Source: JBBQKF01 sp038326615 (GTDB lineage: Bacteria > Bacillota > Clostridia > Saccharofermentanales > UBA5734). Taken from it: a stretch of DNA of 63,596 bases. The position numbers and the translations under genes were made by a program. Below the pieces are notes generated by a model. The model searched no databases. It was not told the DNA's origin and saw only the letters and a program-made list of their open reading frames with translations. Below are positions 9,685 through 17,610 of the stretch, piece by piece (the first letter of the stretch is position 1; every line of letters begins with the position of its first letter). The stretch covers positions 1-63,596 of the forward strand of contig JBBQKF010000006.1 in the NCBI GenBank assembly GCA_038326615.1. Reading direction: 5' to 3'.

Positions 9685-9790
9685 TCTTAGTCTTAGTCTT
9701 AGTCTTAGTCTTAGTCTTAGTCTTAGTCTTAGTCTTAGTCTTAGTCTTAGTCTTAGTCTTAGTCTTAGTCTTAGTCTTAGTCTTAGTCTT
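9685..9790. repeat. Hexanucleotide array (TCTTAG)n, about 17.7 copies
   Basis: There are 106 bp of uninterrupted 6-bp repeats with no mismatches, in the 494-bp gap between the histidine kinase stop (9852) and the response regulator start (9357). The array shares the TTAGTCTTA core with the adjacent 27-bp repeat. Such perfect arrays change length by slippage, so its copy number may differ between strains and affect read-through to the regulator gene (inference). The rest of the gap shows no gene. Confidence 0.95.
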
Positions 9791-9851
9791 CTCTTGATTC
9801 TAACTTTTGGGATACGACTTAGCTCTTTATATGAATTTTATATTTCTATCA

Positions 9852-11666
9852 CTAAATTATTATTTCTTCATCTGAATTTTTTGTTTCTTCCTTACTTGTC
9901 TCTATTTGTACTGTAATTGTCATACCAGAGACAAGATTATTTTCAATATTGTAATTGAAAGAATCGCCAAGATAAAGCTTTAGACGAAGCAGTGTGCCGA
10001 TTAATCCCATTCCACCGAATTTAATTTTACTTTTAATTTGTGAGTTTTCCAGATTTGTCTGTGATTCCGAAAGAATACTATCTATTTCCTCGAGTTTATC
10101 TTGGCTTATACCACAGCCATTGTCAGAAACTTCAATAAAAACAACACTATTAATTCTGTAAGTTTTAATACTAATAAATACTGTCTCATTCTCTATAAGA
10201 CTATATTTAATTGCATTTTCTGCTAAAGGTTGAAATGTCAATTTGGGAATTAAAACGGAATAAGTATTTTCATCAATTTCGATTGAATAATCGAGCCTTT
10301 GTCTGTATCTGCTTTTCATTAATTGCATATATGCTTTAAGATTTTCTGACTCCTCTTCAATTGACATAATCGTCGACTCATAGTCGGATGCATATCGAAG
10401 AATTTCAGATAAATTATAACATGCCTCGGCCGCCTCCTGATTGTCACCACTTTCACACATACTTGCGATACTCCCCAAAGAATTATACAAAAAATGCGGT
10501 CCGATTTCAGATTGCAGAATATTAAAAAGTGTTTTAGTTTGAATTGATTCAAGAACTGTCTGCTTTGTGAGTGACTCCGTGAGACGAGTTTTCATTTCCT
10601 TGAATGAACGATTAAGAACCTCAGTTTCATAATCTTTGCTTATATAATCAAATGGCTCTTTAAGATTGTTCAAATCAACCTTTTCCATCTTTTTTACAAA
10701 AGTCCGAATTGGTTTAGTCATTTTTCGTGTTACTATTGTTACAAACATTCCTGACAGAATAAAAAGAATTAAAACAATTACGATAAGATATAAGAGTATA
10801 ATTTTCATTGAAGAAAATAAAACTGACTTGTCGAGTATAAGGTAAGATTTATATTCTGTATAATTTGAATCTGTTACACTAATCAGTTCGTTTGATGTCT
10901 CAACCACCTTAGCACTTTCATTTTTGGTTTTATCAACTATTGATTTTATATAACTGTCTTCACTATTACGGTTTATATTAGTATAAAAAACGGAGCCATC
11001 TCGTCCAACTATAGCAAGGCTTAAATTGACCTTATTCCACTCGTTAACACAGATTTTTTCAATTACCTCGATTTTTTGTTGAACTTCAATATACCCGATA
11101 ACCTTATCTCCGTTTTTTATTGCTCGAATAAGTGAAATAACTTTCGCTTCGCTTTTCTTATCCCATGGATCTATTGTTGGTGGCAAATATATTCTTCGTC
11201 CGCTTTGAACGACAATATCAGTATACCAGCTTGATTTGAATATTTCCTTTTTAACTTGTCCTTTTGTAACATCAGTATTCCCAGTAGTAAATAAATCTCC
11301 ATATACGGTAAAAATAGAAATTCTGTGTATGTTTATTTTATTAATATAACTTTTTACTAGAATAGCTTTTATAATTGATTCATTTGCTGCCTTTTCGGTG
11401 TCTTTGCTTTTAACATCAACAATTGTGTTTAAAGCGTTGATAAGTTCAAAATTCGATGCAAGTTCAATTGAATTAACATCCATACTTTTCATTTGCATAT
11501 CAACCTGCGCCATTGTGGCTGTACCAAATTGTTCTACATTACTCTTTCCACTTGTTAATAGGATATATAAATTGTATCGGTAGAATGCTAAAGCGGACAA
11601 TATAATTATAGAAATTATAATTGCAGTATATGTAATAATTAGCTTCCCTGATAAAATTCTTTTCAT
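9852..11666 (-). CDS. Sensor histidine kinase (YesM/LytS family)
   Basis: This membrane sensor kinase has about 604 residues. It has an N-terminal transmembrane helix, an extracytoplasmic dCache-like sensing domain of roughly 240 residues, a second helix (YLIVIVLILFILSGMF), a HAMP domain, then a His_kinase (PF06580) domain with the phospho-acceptor in GPHFLYNS and an HATPase_c domain (ENAIKY, DNGCGI, GGMGLIG). I chose the ATG at 11666 because AAAGGTGG lies 6-7 bp upstream; an ATG 21 bp earlier has no such site. It is the partner of the AraC-type regulator downstream and probably responds to the solute taken up by the rhamnose-type importer. Confidence 0.92.
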   Translation of the reverse strand: MKRILSGKLIITYTAIIISIIILSALAFYRYNLYILLTSGKSNVEQFGTATMAQVDMQMKSMDVNSIELASNFELINALNTIVDVKSKDTEKAANESIIKAILVKSYINKINIHRISIFTVYGDLFTTGNTDVTKGQVKKEIFKSSWYTDIVVQSGRRIYLPPTIDPWDKKSEAKVISLIRAIKNGDKVIGYIEVQQKIEVIEKICVNEWNKVNLSLAIVGRDGSVFYTNINRNSEDSYIKSIVDKTKNESAKVVETSNELISVTDSNYTEYKSYLILDKSVLFSSMKIILLYLIVIVLILFILSGMFVTIVTRKMTKPIRTFVKKMEKVDLNNLKEPFDYISKDYETEVLNRSFKEMKTRLTESLTKQTVLESIQTKTLFNILQSEIGPHFLYNSLGSIASMCESGDNQEAAEACYNLSEILRYASDYESTIMSIEEESENLKAYMQLMKSRYRQRLDYSIEIDENTYSVLIPKLTFQPLAENAIKYSLIENETVFISIKTYRINSVVFIEVSDNGCGISQDKLEEIDSILSESQTNLENSQIKSKIKFGGMGLIGTLLRLKLYLGDSFNYNIENNLVSGMTITVQIETSKEETKNSDEEIII

Positions 11667-11804
11667 ATAATCCCACCTTTCATGCATTTCAATATTATCA
11701 CTAAAATCACAAAAGTGAAATATTATTTTAAAAGTGGAATTTTTATGATATACACTATGGCTTTTTAGTAATAAAAATCTTAGACTTAATATAATATTTA
11801 ATGG

Positions 11805-11955
11805 TTATCGCGTTTACTCAGTAAGTATTATAAAAATGTTATCATATTGAAATAATTGAGAAATCACTATTTCTACAATATCAATTTAGGGAGTTGCAGT
11901 GCATTCTTGCTTTATATAATCAAGAATGTCTGGTTATACTGAGTAAACACTATAG
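11805..11955. mobile_element. Short terminal-inverted-repeat element, family B, variant copy B1
   Basis: The ends match family B elements at 31070 and 58701: left TTATCGCGTTTACTCAGTA, right TACTGAGTAAACACTATAG. The 110-bp interior does not resemble the other two copies, so it is a different subtype sharing only the termini. No coding capacity is visible. It lies in the 450-bp gap between the divergent kinase and DUF960 genes. Confidence 0.65.
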
Positions 11956-12117
11956 TCTTATAATATTTTATTCCTTGTAATTAGTAATTATACCACCCCC
12001 GTATCGTTTCTGATTATCCTTTGATTAAAATTCACTAACACTACTAACTATTAGGAAACTTACACATAAATTTATAATTTAAGAATTTACTAATCACGTA
12101 GTACAAGGAGATTTAAT

Positions 12118-12420
12118 ATGTTTGATAATCAAAAATATATCACAAATGGTGTCGAATCGCTAATTCCTAATTGTTTACAAGAATTCATGTGGAAATCTAT
12201 TGATCAAATGGATATCTCGACTAAAGACTATCTTCAGGTTTTCAAATTTATTAAAATCAATGAAGGAGGAAATCAGATCCAAAAGATTATACACTCACAG
12301 GAGCAGCCGCCATATAAGAAAGAATTTATGATTAAAGGTAATTTCGATAAGTTGTCCTTAAATATTTTTGTAATTGACGATGATACACATTGTACCATGC
12401 TACTTTCTGACGAATATTAG
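12118..12420 (+). CDS. DUF960 family protein
   Basis: This 100-residue acidic soluble protein matches the DUF960 pattern known from Bacillota: MFDNQKYITNGV start, LQEFMWKSIDQM, DYLQVFKF, KIIHSQEQPPYKKEF and an IDDDTHCTMLLSDEY end. No function is established for the family. AAGGAG lies 7 bp before the ATG. It is monocistronic on the plus strand, flanked by a family B element upstream and a family A element downstream, and convergent with the ribosomal protein operon. Confidence 0.88.
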   Translation: MFDNQKYITNGVESLIPNCLQEFMWKSIDQMDISTKDYLQVFKFIKINEGGNQIQKIIHSQEQPPYKKEFMIKGNFDKLSLNIFVIDDDTHCTMLLSDEY

Positions 12421-12554
12421 AGACCTATTCCTACCTTTTTTAGCTCTTGTCTTTTACATGCCTAAACTTTTATATAATAAACTTTTGCATGTTCAATTTT
12501 TGCATGTTCAACTTATTACAACTCCAGTTTTTACAATTTTATAATTTCATTTAT

Positions 12555-12721
12555 GGTTCGAGCGTCAAAAGCATGACTTTTTTTTTTTCAATTAACTAGA
12601 TGTTGTTTAAAGATGCCTTCAGAAGATTTCAAGCTGTAGATTGCTGGTAATGGACAATTTCTGATGATTTCAAAAACTTTTTTAACATACATCTAGCCGG
12701 TTGACTTTTGACACTCGAACC
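12555..12721. mobile_element. MITE-like element, family A, copy A1 (6-bp target duplication)
   Basis: This 167-bp element is bounded by imperfect terminal inverted repeats (GGTTCGAGCGTCAAAAGCA and TGACTTTTGACACTCGAACC). It is flanked by perfect direct repeats ATTTAT at 12549-12554 and 12722-12727, a 6-bp target-site duplication. The ends are more diverged than those of the copies at 24215 and 52488, so this is an older insertion. There is no open reading frame. Confidence 0.8.
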
Positions 12722-12744
12722 ATTTATATAATTTTTATAAATTT

Positions 12745-12804
12745 AGCAAAGGAGTTATCACTCAATATAACTTTCGTAAATCGAGCAAAGGAGTTATCAC
12801 TCAA
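12745..12804. repeat. 21-bp direct repeat, 2 copies
   Basis: AGCAAAGGAGTTATCACTCAA occurs at 12745-12765 and 12784-12804, period 39 bp, with partial similarity in the spacer. It lies just beyond the rplL terminator. Function unknown. Confidence 0.85.
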
Positions 12805-12826
12805 AATGTGAAGATGAATATTATAT

Positions 12827-12876
12827 AAAAAGCCCTCAAAATTAAGGATTAATCCATAATTCTGAGGGCCAATTTT
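12827..12876 (-). terminator. Rho-independent terminator after rplL
   Basis: On the minus strand, a GC-rich stem (GGCCCTCA / TGAGGGC) extended by A/T pairs is followed by a T-run. It lies about 33 bp beyond the rplL stop. It ends the ribosomal protein operon, so rpoB is not co-transcribed here. Confidence 0.9.
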
Positions 12877-12908
12877 TTTAAATAAGACTTTGCAGTTTAA
12901 GAAATTAA

Positions 12909-13286
12909 TTACTTAACTTCTACAACAGCTCCAGCTTCCTTAAGTTTTGTTGCAACAGTTGCTGCATCTTCTTTGCTCACATTCTCTTTGACAGCTTTTG
13001 GAGCTGTATCAACTAGATCTTTTGCTTCTTTAAGTCCTAATCCTGTAATTTCACGAACAGCTTTGATGACGTTTATTTTAGTTGCGCCAGCTTCCATAAG
13101 CATTACTGTGAATTCTGTTTGTTCTTCGACTTCTGCTACAGCAGCTCCAGCTGCAGGAGCAGCAACTGCCATTGCAGATGCAGATACACCAAATTCTGTT
13201 TCGAGTGCTTTTACGAGTTCGGAAAGTTCCATAACGGTAAGAGCTTTGATTTCTTCAATAAACTTTGCAGTTTTTTCATTAGCCAT
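12909..13286 (-). CDS. rplL: Ribosomal protein bL12 (L7/L12)
   Basis: This 125-residue stalk protein recruits translation GTPases to the ribosome. It has an N-terminal dimerisation domain (KFIEEIKALTVMELSELVKALE), an Ala-rich hinge (about residues 37-50) and a C-terminal factor-binding domain (NVIKAVREITGLGLKEAKDLV, EEAKKLKEAGA-like end). The start is the ATG at 13286, preceded by GGAGG; an in-frame ATG 18 bp earlier lacks a site. It is the last gene of the operon, ended by a terminator. Confidence 0.97.
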   Translation of the reverse strand: MANEKTAKFIEEIKALTVMELSELVKALETEFGVSASAMAVAAPAAGAAVAEVEEQTEFTVMLMEAGATKINVIKAVREITGLGLKEAKDLVDTAPKAVKENVSKEDAATVATKLKEAGAVVEVK

Positions 13287-13420
13287 GATAATATACCTCC
13301 ACATTTTTAATTTAATTTTTTCTTCGTGTTCTTTTTTCGTTGTTCCAAACTATAAAGTCTGGTTTCTAATCTTTCTTCTTTGAATAACACTTATTATGTT
13401 TCTCAAAACACTAAAGATTA

Positions 13421-13951
13421 TTAAACAGCAACAGCTGCAATTGTTTCAACTCCTGTTTCTTCACCTTTTTCGCGTATTGCGTTAAGGATCATTGCAAGGC
13501 CAGAGATTGGTGATGCGATTGCGCATACAATCTGAGCATAAAGGACTTCTCTTGGTGGGATTGATGCAAGTGCTTTAACATCGGCAACAGTCAACGTCTT
13601 GTTGTCAATTGTTCCGCCTTTGATTGAAAATGCTTCAATCTTGTCAGCGAATGGTTGCAATACTTTAGCAGGTGCAACAACATCAGTCTTGCTATAAGCG
13701 ATTGCAGTAGGTCCTACGAATAATGTTTCCATACCTTCAATTCCAGCTTCTTTAGCTGCAATTGTTGCTAATGTATTCTTGACAACCTTGTATATAACGC
13801 CTTCTTTACGAAGAGCATTTCTCATATCAGTGTCCTGTGAAACTGTTAATCCACGATAATCTGCAACTAAAATAGATTGAGCGCTCTTGAACTCTTCAAT
13901 AAGTTCATTAACTACATCTTTTTTTACATCTAATATTTTATTGCTTGGCAT
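13421..13951 (-). CDS. rplJ: Ribosomal protein uL10
   Basis: This 176-residue protein anchors the L12 dimers at the base of the ribosomal stalk. Recognisable features are the N-terminal ILDVKKDVVNELIEEFKSAQSILVADYRGLTV and LRKEGVIYKVVKNTLA. The C-terminal helices bind L12. AGGAGG lies 9 bp before the ATG. The transcript begins with an L10-type leader and attenuator, by which L10-L12 represses its own synthesis (family knowledge). About 135 bp separates it from rplL. Confidence 0.97.
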   Translation of the reverse strand: MPSNKILDVKKDVVNELIEEFKSAQSILVADYRGLTVSQDTDMRNALRKEGVIYKVVKNTLATIAAKEAGIEGMETLFVGPTAIAYSKTDVVAPAKVLQPFADKIEAFSIKGGTIDNKTLTVADVKALASIPPREVLYAQIVCAIASPISGLAMILNAIREKGEETGVETIAAVAV

Positions 13952-13973
13952 AATTTCGATTCCTCCTTTTTTA

Positions 13974-14130
13974 AAAATTAAAAATCCCTCGTGCCAAAAG
14001 ACATGAGGGATATCATTAAATCAAATTAAAATAATTTTAAATTGTTTAATCACCTCGGCAGGACGTCTAATGCGTTTATATCCGATTTTCGGATTCCTAC
14101 TGTCTTTGGGACACTTGACCATTCTATTAG
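13974..14130 (-). promoter_or_regulatory. Ribosomal protein L10 leader with terminator-like hairpin
   Basis: The 230 bp between rplA and rplJ hold a structured leader in the position of the Bacillota L10 leader (Rfam L10_leader). It ends in a hairpin at 13984-14011 (ATCCCTC / GAGGGAT) followed by a T-run on the minus strand, directly upstream of the rplJ ribosome binding site. The hairpin is a likely attenuator controlled by the L10-L12 complex. Assignment rests on position and the hairpin; I did not fold the whole leader. Confidence 0.75.
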
Positions 14131-14181
14131 AGAATAACTAATTTGTCAACATTTATTTCTTAGACACGTTTTTTCTTAGAA

Positions 14182-14874
14182 TTATACTAAACGTGCAGAG
14201 TTAATCTTAATTCCTGTTCCCATTGTCGCAGAAATTGATACACTCTTAAGGTATTGGCCTTTTGCTGCTGACGGTTTCGCTTTAATAATTGCATCCATTA
14301 TTGTCTTAAAGTTTTCTGCAATTTTCTCCTGGCCAAAGGAAACTTTTCCGATTGGGCAGTGAATAATGTTTGTTTTATCAAGACGATATTCAATTTTACC
14401 TGCTTTGATGTCATTAATTGCCTTTGTTACATCCATAGTAACAGTTCCGGCCTTAGGGTTAGGCATAAGGCCTTTAGGGCCTAAAACTTTACCTAAACGA
14501 CCAACAACACCCATCATGTCTGGTGTTGCAACAACAACGTCAAACTCAAACCAGTTTTCGCTTGTAATCTTTGCAACAAGGTCTTCAGCGCCAACAAATT
14601 CAGCGCCTGCGGCTGTTGCTTCATCAGCTTTTGGTCCTTTAGCAAAAACAAGAACACGTACTTTACGGCCTGTTCCATGTGGCAGAACTACTGCTCCACG
14701 AACCTGCTGATCGGCATGTCTTGAGTCAACACCAAGTCTTACATGCAATTCCACTGATTCATCGAATTTAGCGGTAGCAGTTTTTTGGACGAGTGCGATT
14801 GCCTCTGAAGGATCATAAGTCAGGTTTCTATCTACGAGCTTTGAAAGCTCTTTAAATCTTTTGCCTCTTTTCAT
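14182..14874 (-). CDS. rplA: Ribosomal protein uL1
   Basis: This 230-residue L1-stalk protein binds 23S rRNA near the E site and participates in tRNA release. Diagnostic segments: MKRGKRFKELSKLVDR, HVRLGVDSRHADQQVRGAVVLPHGTGR, the MGVVGRLGKVLGPKGLMPNPKAGT signature, and KSVSISATMGTGIKI at the end. It lies 23 bp after rplK in the usual order rplK-rplA-rplJ-rplL. Full length with normal motifs. Confidence 0.97.
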   Translation of the reverse strand: MKRGKRFKELSKLVDRNLTYDPSEAIALVQKTATAKFDESVELHVRLGVDSRHADQQVRGAVVLPHGTGRKVRVLVFAKGPKADEATAAGAEFVGAEDLVAKITSENWFEFDVVVATPDMMGVVGRLGKVLGPKGLMPNPKAGTVTMDVTKAINDIKAGKIEYRLDKTNIIHCPIGKVSFGQEKIAENFKTIMDAIIKAKPSAAKGQYLKSVSISATMGTGIKINSARLV

Positions 14875-14897
14875 TTTCTTTTCACCTCTCCTTTGGA

Positions 14898-15326
14898 TTA
14901 ACCGTCAATTACGACGATTCCCATGCTACGCGCTGTTCCTGCTACCATTCTTGCACAAGCTTCTACACTTGCTGCGTTGGTATCTACCATTTTTAGCTCT
15001 GCAATTTTCATGCACTCAGATTTTGTGATTTTTGCAACCTTTGTTGAATTAGGTTTACTTGAACCACTTTCAATTTTGCATGCTTTCTTGAGCAATACCG
15101 GAACCGGAGGAGTTTTTGTTATGAAAGAGTATGATCTATCACCAAAAATGGTGATTACGACTGGGATGATTAATCCTACGTCCTTAGAAGTTCTTTCATT
15201 AAATTCCTTAACAAACTGCGCAATGTTTACGCCGTGTTGTCCAAGGGCTGGTCCTACCGGTGGTGCCGGTGTGGCTTTTCCTGCTGGTATCTGTAATTTT
15301 ACGTACGCTGTAATTTTCTTTGCCAT
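14898..15326 (-). CDS. rplK: Ribosomal protein uL11
   Basis: This 142-residue protein of the GTPase-associated centre binds 23S rRNA and thiopeptides. Motifs: MAKKITAYVKLQIPAGKATP, PVGPALGQHGVNI, SFITKTPPVPVLLKKA and a C-terminal VEACARMVAGTARSMGI. The start at 15326 is preceded by GGGAGGTGG; an in-frame upstream ATG would add 12 residues foreign to the family. It lies 140 bp after nusG. Confidence 0.97.
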   Translation of the reverse strand: MAKKITAYVKLQIPAGKATPAPPVGPALGQHGVNIAQFVKEFNERTSKDVGLIIPVVITIFGDRSYSFITKTPPVPVLLKKACKIESGSSKPNSTKVAKITKSECMKIAELKMVDTNAASVEACARMVAGTARSMGIVVIDG

Positions 15327-15468
15327 TTCGTTCCACCTCCCAAATAATTTACGCACTTTCATACGTTTTCTATTTAATCTGCATTTGCAGTTTAATAGCT
15401 CATTAGTTAAATAATTAATTCATAAATTTTGAAAATTTGAGTTTTTTCAACTTTTCAAAAAAATATTA

Positions 15469-16002
15469 TCAGATTCTCATAATCTGAGTAAGCTCAAGTT
15501 CAACTGGTGTTTCTCTTCCAAACATTGAAACAAGAACTTTTACCTTCTTCTTGTCAAAGTTGATATCTTCAACTGTACCGATAAAACTCTCCAATGGTCC
15601 GTTAATGACTTTAACAGAATCGCCGACACCATAATCAACTTCAGGTTCCCACGTAGAGTCAAGTCCCATAAGTGCAAGCTCTTCTTCGGACAATGATACG
15701 GGTTTGGAATTTGGGCCAACAAAGCCTGTAACTCCTCTTGTATTTCGAACTATGTACCATATTTCGTCGGTAAGTACCATCTTTACAAGAACATATCCTG
15801 GATAAATCTTGCGCTGCAACATTTTAGTTTTACCGTCTTTGATTTCGGTATAATCTTCCATCGGCACTTCGATTTCCTGAATGAAATCTTGTATTCCACG
15901 GTTCTCCACGATTCTTTCTAGAGTCGCTTTAACCTTATTCTCATAGCCAGAGTATGTATGAATTACATACCATAGAGCTTCATTGTTTGTTTCCTCAGAC
16001 AT
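15469..16002 (-). CDS. nusG: Transcription termination/antitermination protein NusG
   Basis: This 177-residue transcription elongation factor binds the RNA polymerase clamp and S10. It has an NGN domain (LWYVIHTYSGYENKVKATLERIVE, KMLQRKIYPGYVLVKMVLTDEIWYIVRNT, GVTGFVG) and a C-terminal KOW domain (GDSVKVINGPLESFIGTVEDINFDKKKVKVLVSMFGRETPVEL). The start is 11 bp after the secE stop, with GGAGACC upstream, the conserved secE-nusG pair. Confidence 0.98.
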   Translation of the reverse strand: MSEETNNEALWYVIHTYSGYENKVKATLERIVENRGIQDFIQEIEVPMEDYTEIKDGKTKMLQRKIYPGYVLVKMVLTDEIWYIVRNTRGVTGFVGPNSKPVSLSEEELALMGLDSTWEPEVDYGVGDSVKVINGPLESFIGTVEDINFDKKKVKVLVSMFGRETPVELELTQIMRI

Positions 16003-16013
16003 TATTGGTCTCC

Positions 16014-16430
16014 TTAATTTGATGATGACGCAGAAGATGCTGATGATGCTGCTGTTGGTACAGAAGATACTGCAGTTGACGATGCGTCAACTGAAGCTTG
16101 TGTAGAGGTCACCGTACTTGTTGCAACTGTTGGATTTGCCATAGTTGGAATAAGGTTACTTGTAGCCACTATACTACTTTCTGTTTCAGGAAAAAACTTG
16201 ACTGCGCCTAAAAATCCTGACAATATTTTGTCAACAGAAAAGATAAGAACTGCTGCAAAAATACATATTGCAACCACCGCAATGGTGCTCTGTGTCAGTT
16301 TTTTTCTGTCAGGCCATACGACTTTTTTTAATTCGGCTCTAAGCTCTGAAAAGAATTTAACAACTCTCTTGCCAGCTTTTTCAAATAAATTTACTTTTTT
16401 TTCTTTACCGGCTTTCTCTTTATCTGCCAT
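16014..16430 (-). CDS. secE: Preprotein translocase subunit SecE with long low-complexity tail
   Basis: This essential subunit of the SecYEG channel has about 138 residues, whereas minimal Bacillota SecE proteins are 60-75. The conserved core is complete: an amphipathic helix and hinge (FFSELRAELKKVVWPDRKKLTQST) and one transmembrane helix (AVVAICIFAAVLIFSVDKIL). About 60 extra C-terminal residues are almost only Ser, Thr, Ala, Val and Pro, which would lie outside the membrane. I chose the ATG at 16430 because GAGGAG lies 6 bp upstream. The tail is unusual and probably dispensable; its DNA looks like simple repeat expansion. Confidence 0.93.
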   Translation of the reverse strand: MADKEKAGKEKKVNLFEKAGKRVVKFFSELRAELKKVVWPDRKKLTQSTIAVVAICIFAAVLIFSVDKILSGFLGAVKFFPETESSIVATSNLIPTMANPTVATSTVTSTQASVDASSTAVSSVPTAASSASSASSSN

Positions 16431-16474
16431 TTTGCGCTCCTCACTCATTCTAGGTTAAGCTACGAAAATAATAA

Positions 16475-16639
16475 TCACTTTGTTTCCTTGTGATTTGTGT
16501 GTTTGCGGCAGAACCTGCAATATTTCTTCATTTCGAGTCTGTCTGGATCATTTTTCTTGTTTTTCATTGAGTTATAATTTCTTTGTTTGCATACTTCGCA
16601 TGCTAATGTGATTTTCTCACGAGCCCCAGCTTTTGCCAT
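16475..16639 (-). CDS. rpmG: Ribosomal protein bL33
   Basis: This 54-residue zinc-ribbon ribosomal protein is too short for most ORF callers. It reads MAKAGAREKITLACEVCKQR, then RNYNSMKNKKNDPDRLEMKKY, then CRFCRKHTNHKETK. Both CxxC pairs are present, so this is the zinc-binding C+ form. It is the first gene of the rpmG-secE-nusG string, a standard order in Bacillota. Confidence 0.95.
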   Translation of the reverse strand: MAKAGAREKITLACEVCKQRNYNSMKNKKNDPDRLEMKKYCRFCRKHTNHKETK

Positions 16640-16781
16640 ATTCTATTTCCCCCCGCATTTTGCGTATTAATATACTTTCGTGCCATAAAAAAAAGAACCT
16701 ACACGTCGATAAGCAACAGAATTCTACCATGTAAAAGTCGTTTTGTCAAACATTTTTTTTATTTACTAATCTTATTTATGA

Positions 16782-16828
16782 GTAACAAGTGATAATGTCT
16801 TATTGTAACACAAGTGATTATGTCCTAA
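16782..16828. repeat. Imperfect tandem repeat of about 23 bp, 2 copies
   Basis: GTAACAAGTGATAATGTCTTA (16782-16802) is followed by GTAACACAAGTGATTATGTCC (16805-16825). This ACAAGTGATnATGTC pattern resembles repeats seen at insertion-sequence ends, so the 420-bp gap before 17062 may hold an IS scar; no transposase fragment is convincing. The rest of the gap is A/T-rich with no gene. Confidence 0.4.
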
Positions 16829-17061
16829 AGTTTGAAAATAAGGATATAATTGAACCTCGCGATTATTAAGGTGACGAAATAGGATGGACAATGAGGAATT
16901 TCTCACGACTGATTAATGGATACAATAAAGTGAGAGTGAATTCTTATTGCGGTTTCTCTTAACAGTTGCTATAATAAAAGTATAAATTTATTTGGAAAAA
17001 AGATGAATTTATCAAAATCATTAACTACACCAAGCACACAAAACAAAGGAGTGATAAATTT

Positions 17062-17202
17062 ATGGGAAACAAAAACATTAAAAAAGAAGTAAAAAAGAAG
17101 AAGTCTACGTCTAAAACAACAGCTGCAGCACCATCGCTTATGTCGATTGTAACTCAACCGGAAATTATTAAAAAGCCTAAAAAGTCACCTAGTGATAAGT
17201 AA
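17062..17202 (+). CDS. Small very basic protein, unknown function
   Basis: This 46-residue protein begins MGNKNIKKEVKKKKSTSK, continues with a short Thr/Ala segment and ends IVTQPEIIKKPKKSPSDK. About one third of residues are Lys. AAAGGAG lies 10 bp before the ATG, and a strong plus-strand terminator at 17329 closes the unit, so it is a credible stand-alone gene despite its size. A Lys-rich protein of this size could bind nucleic acid or an acidic partner; that is inference only. I do not recognise a named family. Confidence 0.6.
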   Translation: MGNKNIKKEVKKKKSTSKTTAAAPSLMSIVTQPEIIKKPKKSPSDK

Positions 17203-17328
17203 CACCTAAATCCTATTTATAATTTTAGATGTTACAAAGGATTATGACTGGTGATTTTAGTAAATTATAACTGCTGGTTGTTGATTAATTGTTTGTCATT
17301 TGATTATTATAATTACAACTTTAAATGG

Positions 17329-17366
17329 AAAAGCTTTCTTCTTATACAAATGAAGAAAGCTTTTTT
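17329..17366 (+). terminator. Rho-independent terminator after the small basic protein gene
   Basis: A 13-bp perfect stem (AAAAGCTTTCTTC / GAAGAAAGCTTTT) with a 10-nt loop is followed by TT. It lies about 125 bp beyond the stop codon of the 46-residue gene. The remaining ~240 bp up to 17610 are A/T-rich with no gene or clear signal. Confidence 0.85.
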
Positions 17367-17610
17367 AATATTCATAATTTTTTAGCTCATTTAAACCTTG
17401 ATGAAGGAATCTGAAAAACTCGTTTAAATTATCGAAAATTTTGCAGAACTTATTTGGGAGTTTTGTTTATTTACTTTCGATATCAACCCTATAATAATTC
17501 AAAATGAATTTAGTAAATTCAAAAATAACTGCTAATTTCAGAAATTATTCCTAATTATGCAATGTTCTGAAAACCATCCAATTTAAATTGAAAATTGGCG
17601 GCCACTAAAA

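Noticed and set aside
9569..9790. CRISPR array
   Set aside because: Repeats are contiguous with no variable spacers, and the units are 6 and 27 bp; no cas genes are near.
12118..12420. Prophage or anti-restriction small protein
   Set aside because: The sequence pattern fits DUF960 along its full length and no phage genes are nearby.
16969..17157. Minus-strand gene opposite the small basic protein
   Set aside because: It is the antisense reading of the Lys-rich gene (Phe/Leu-rich) without a ribosome binding site.
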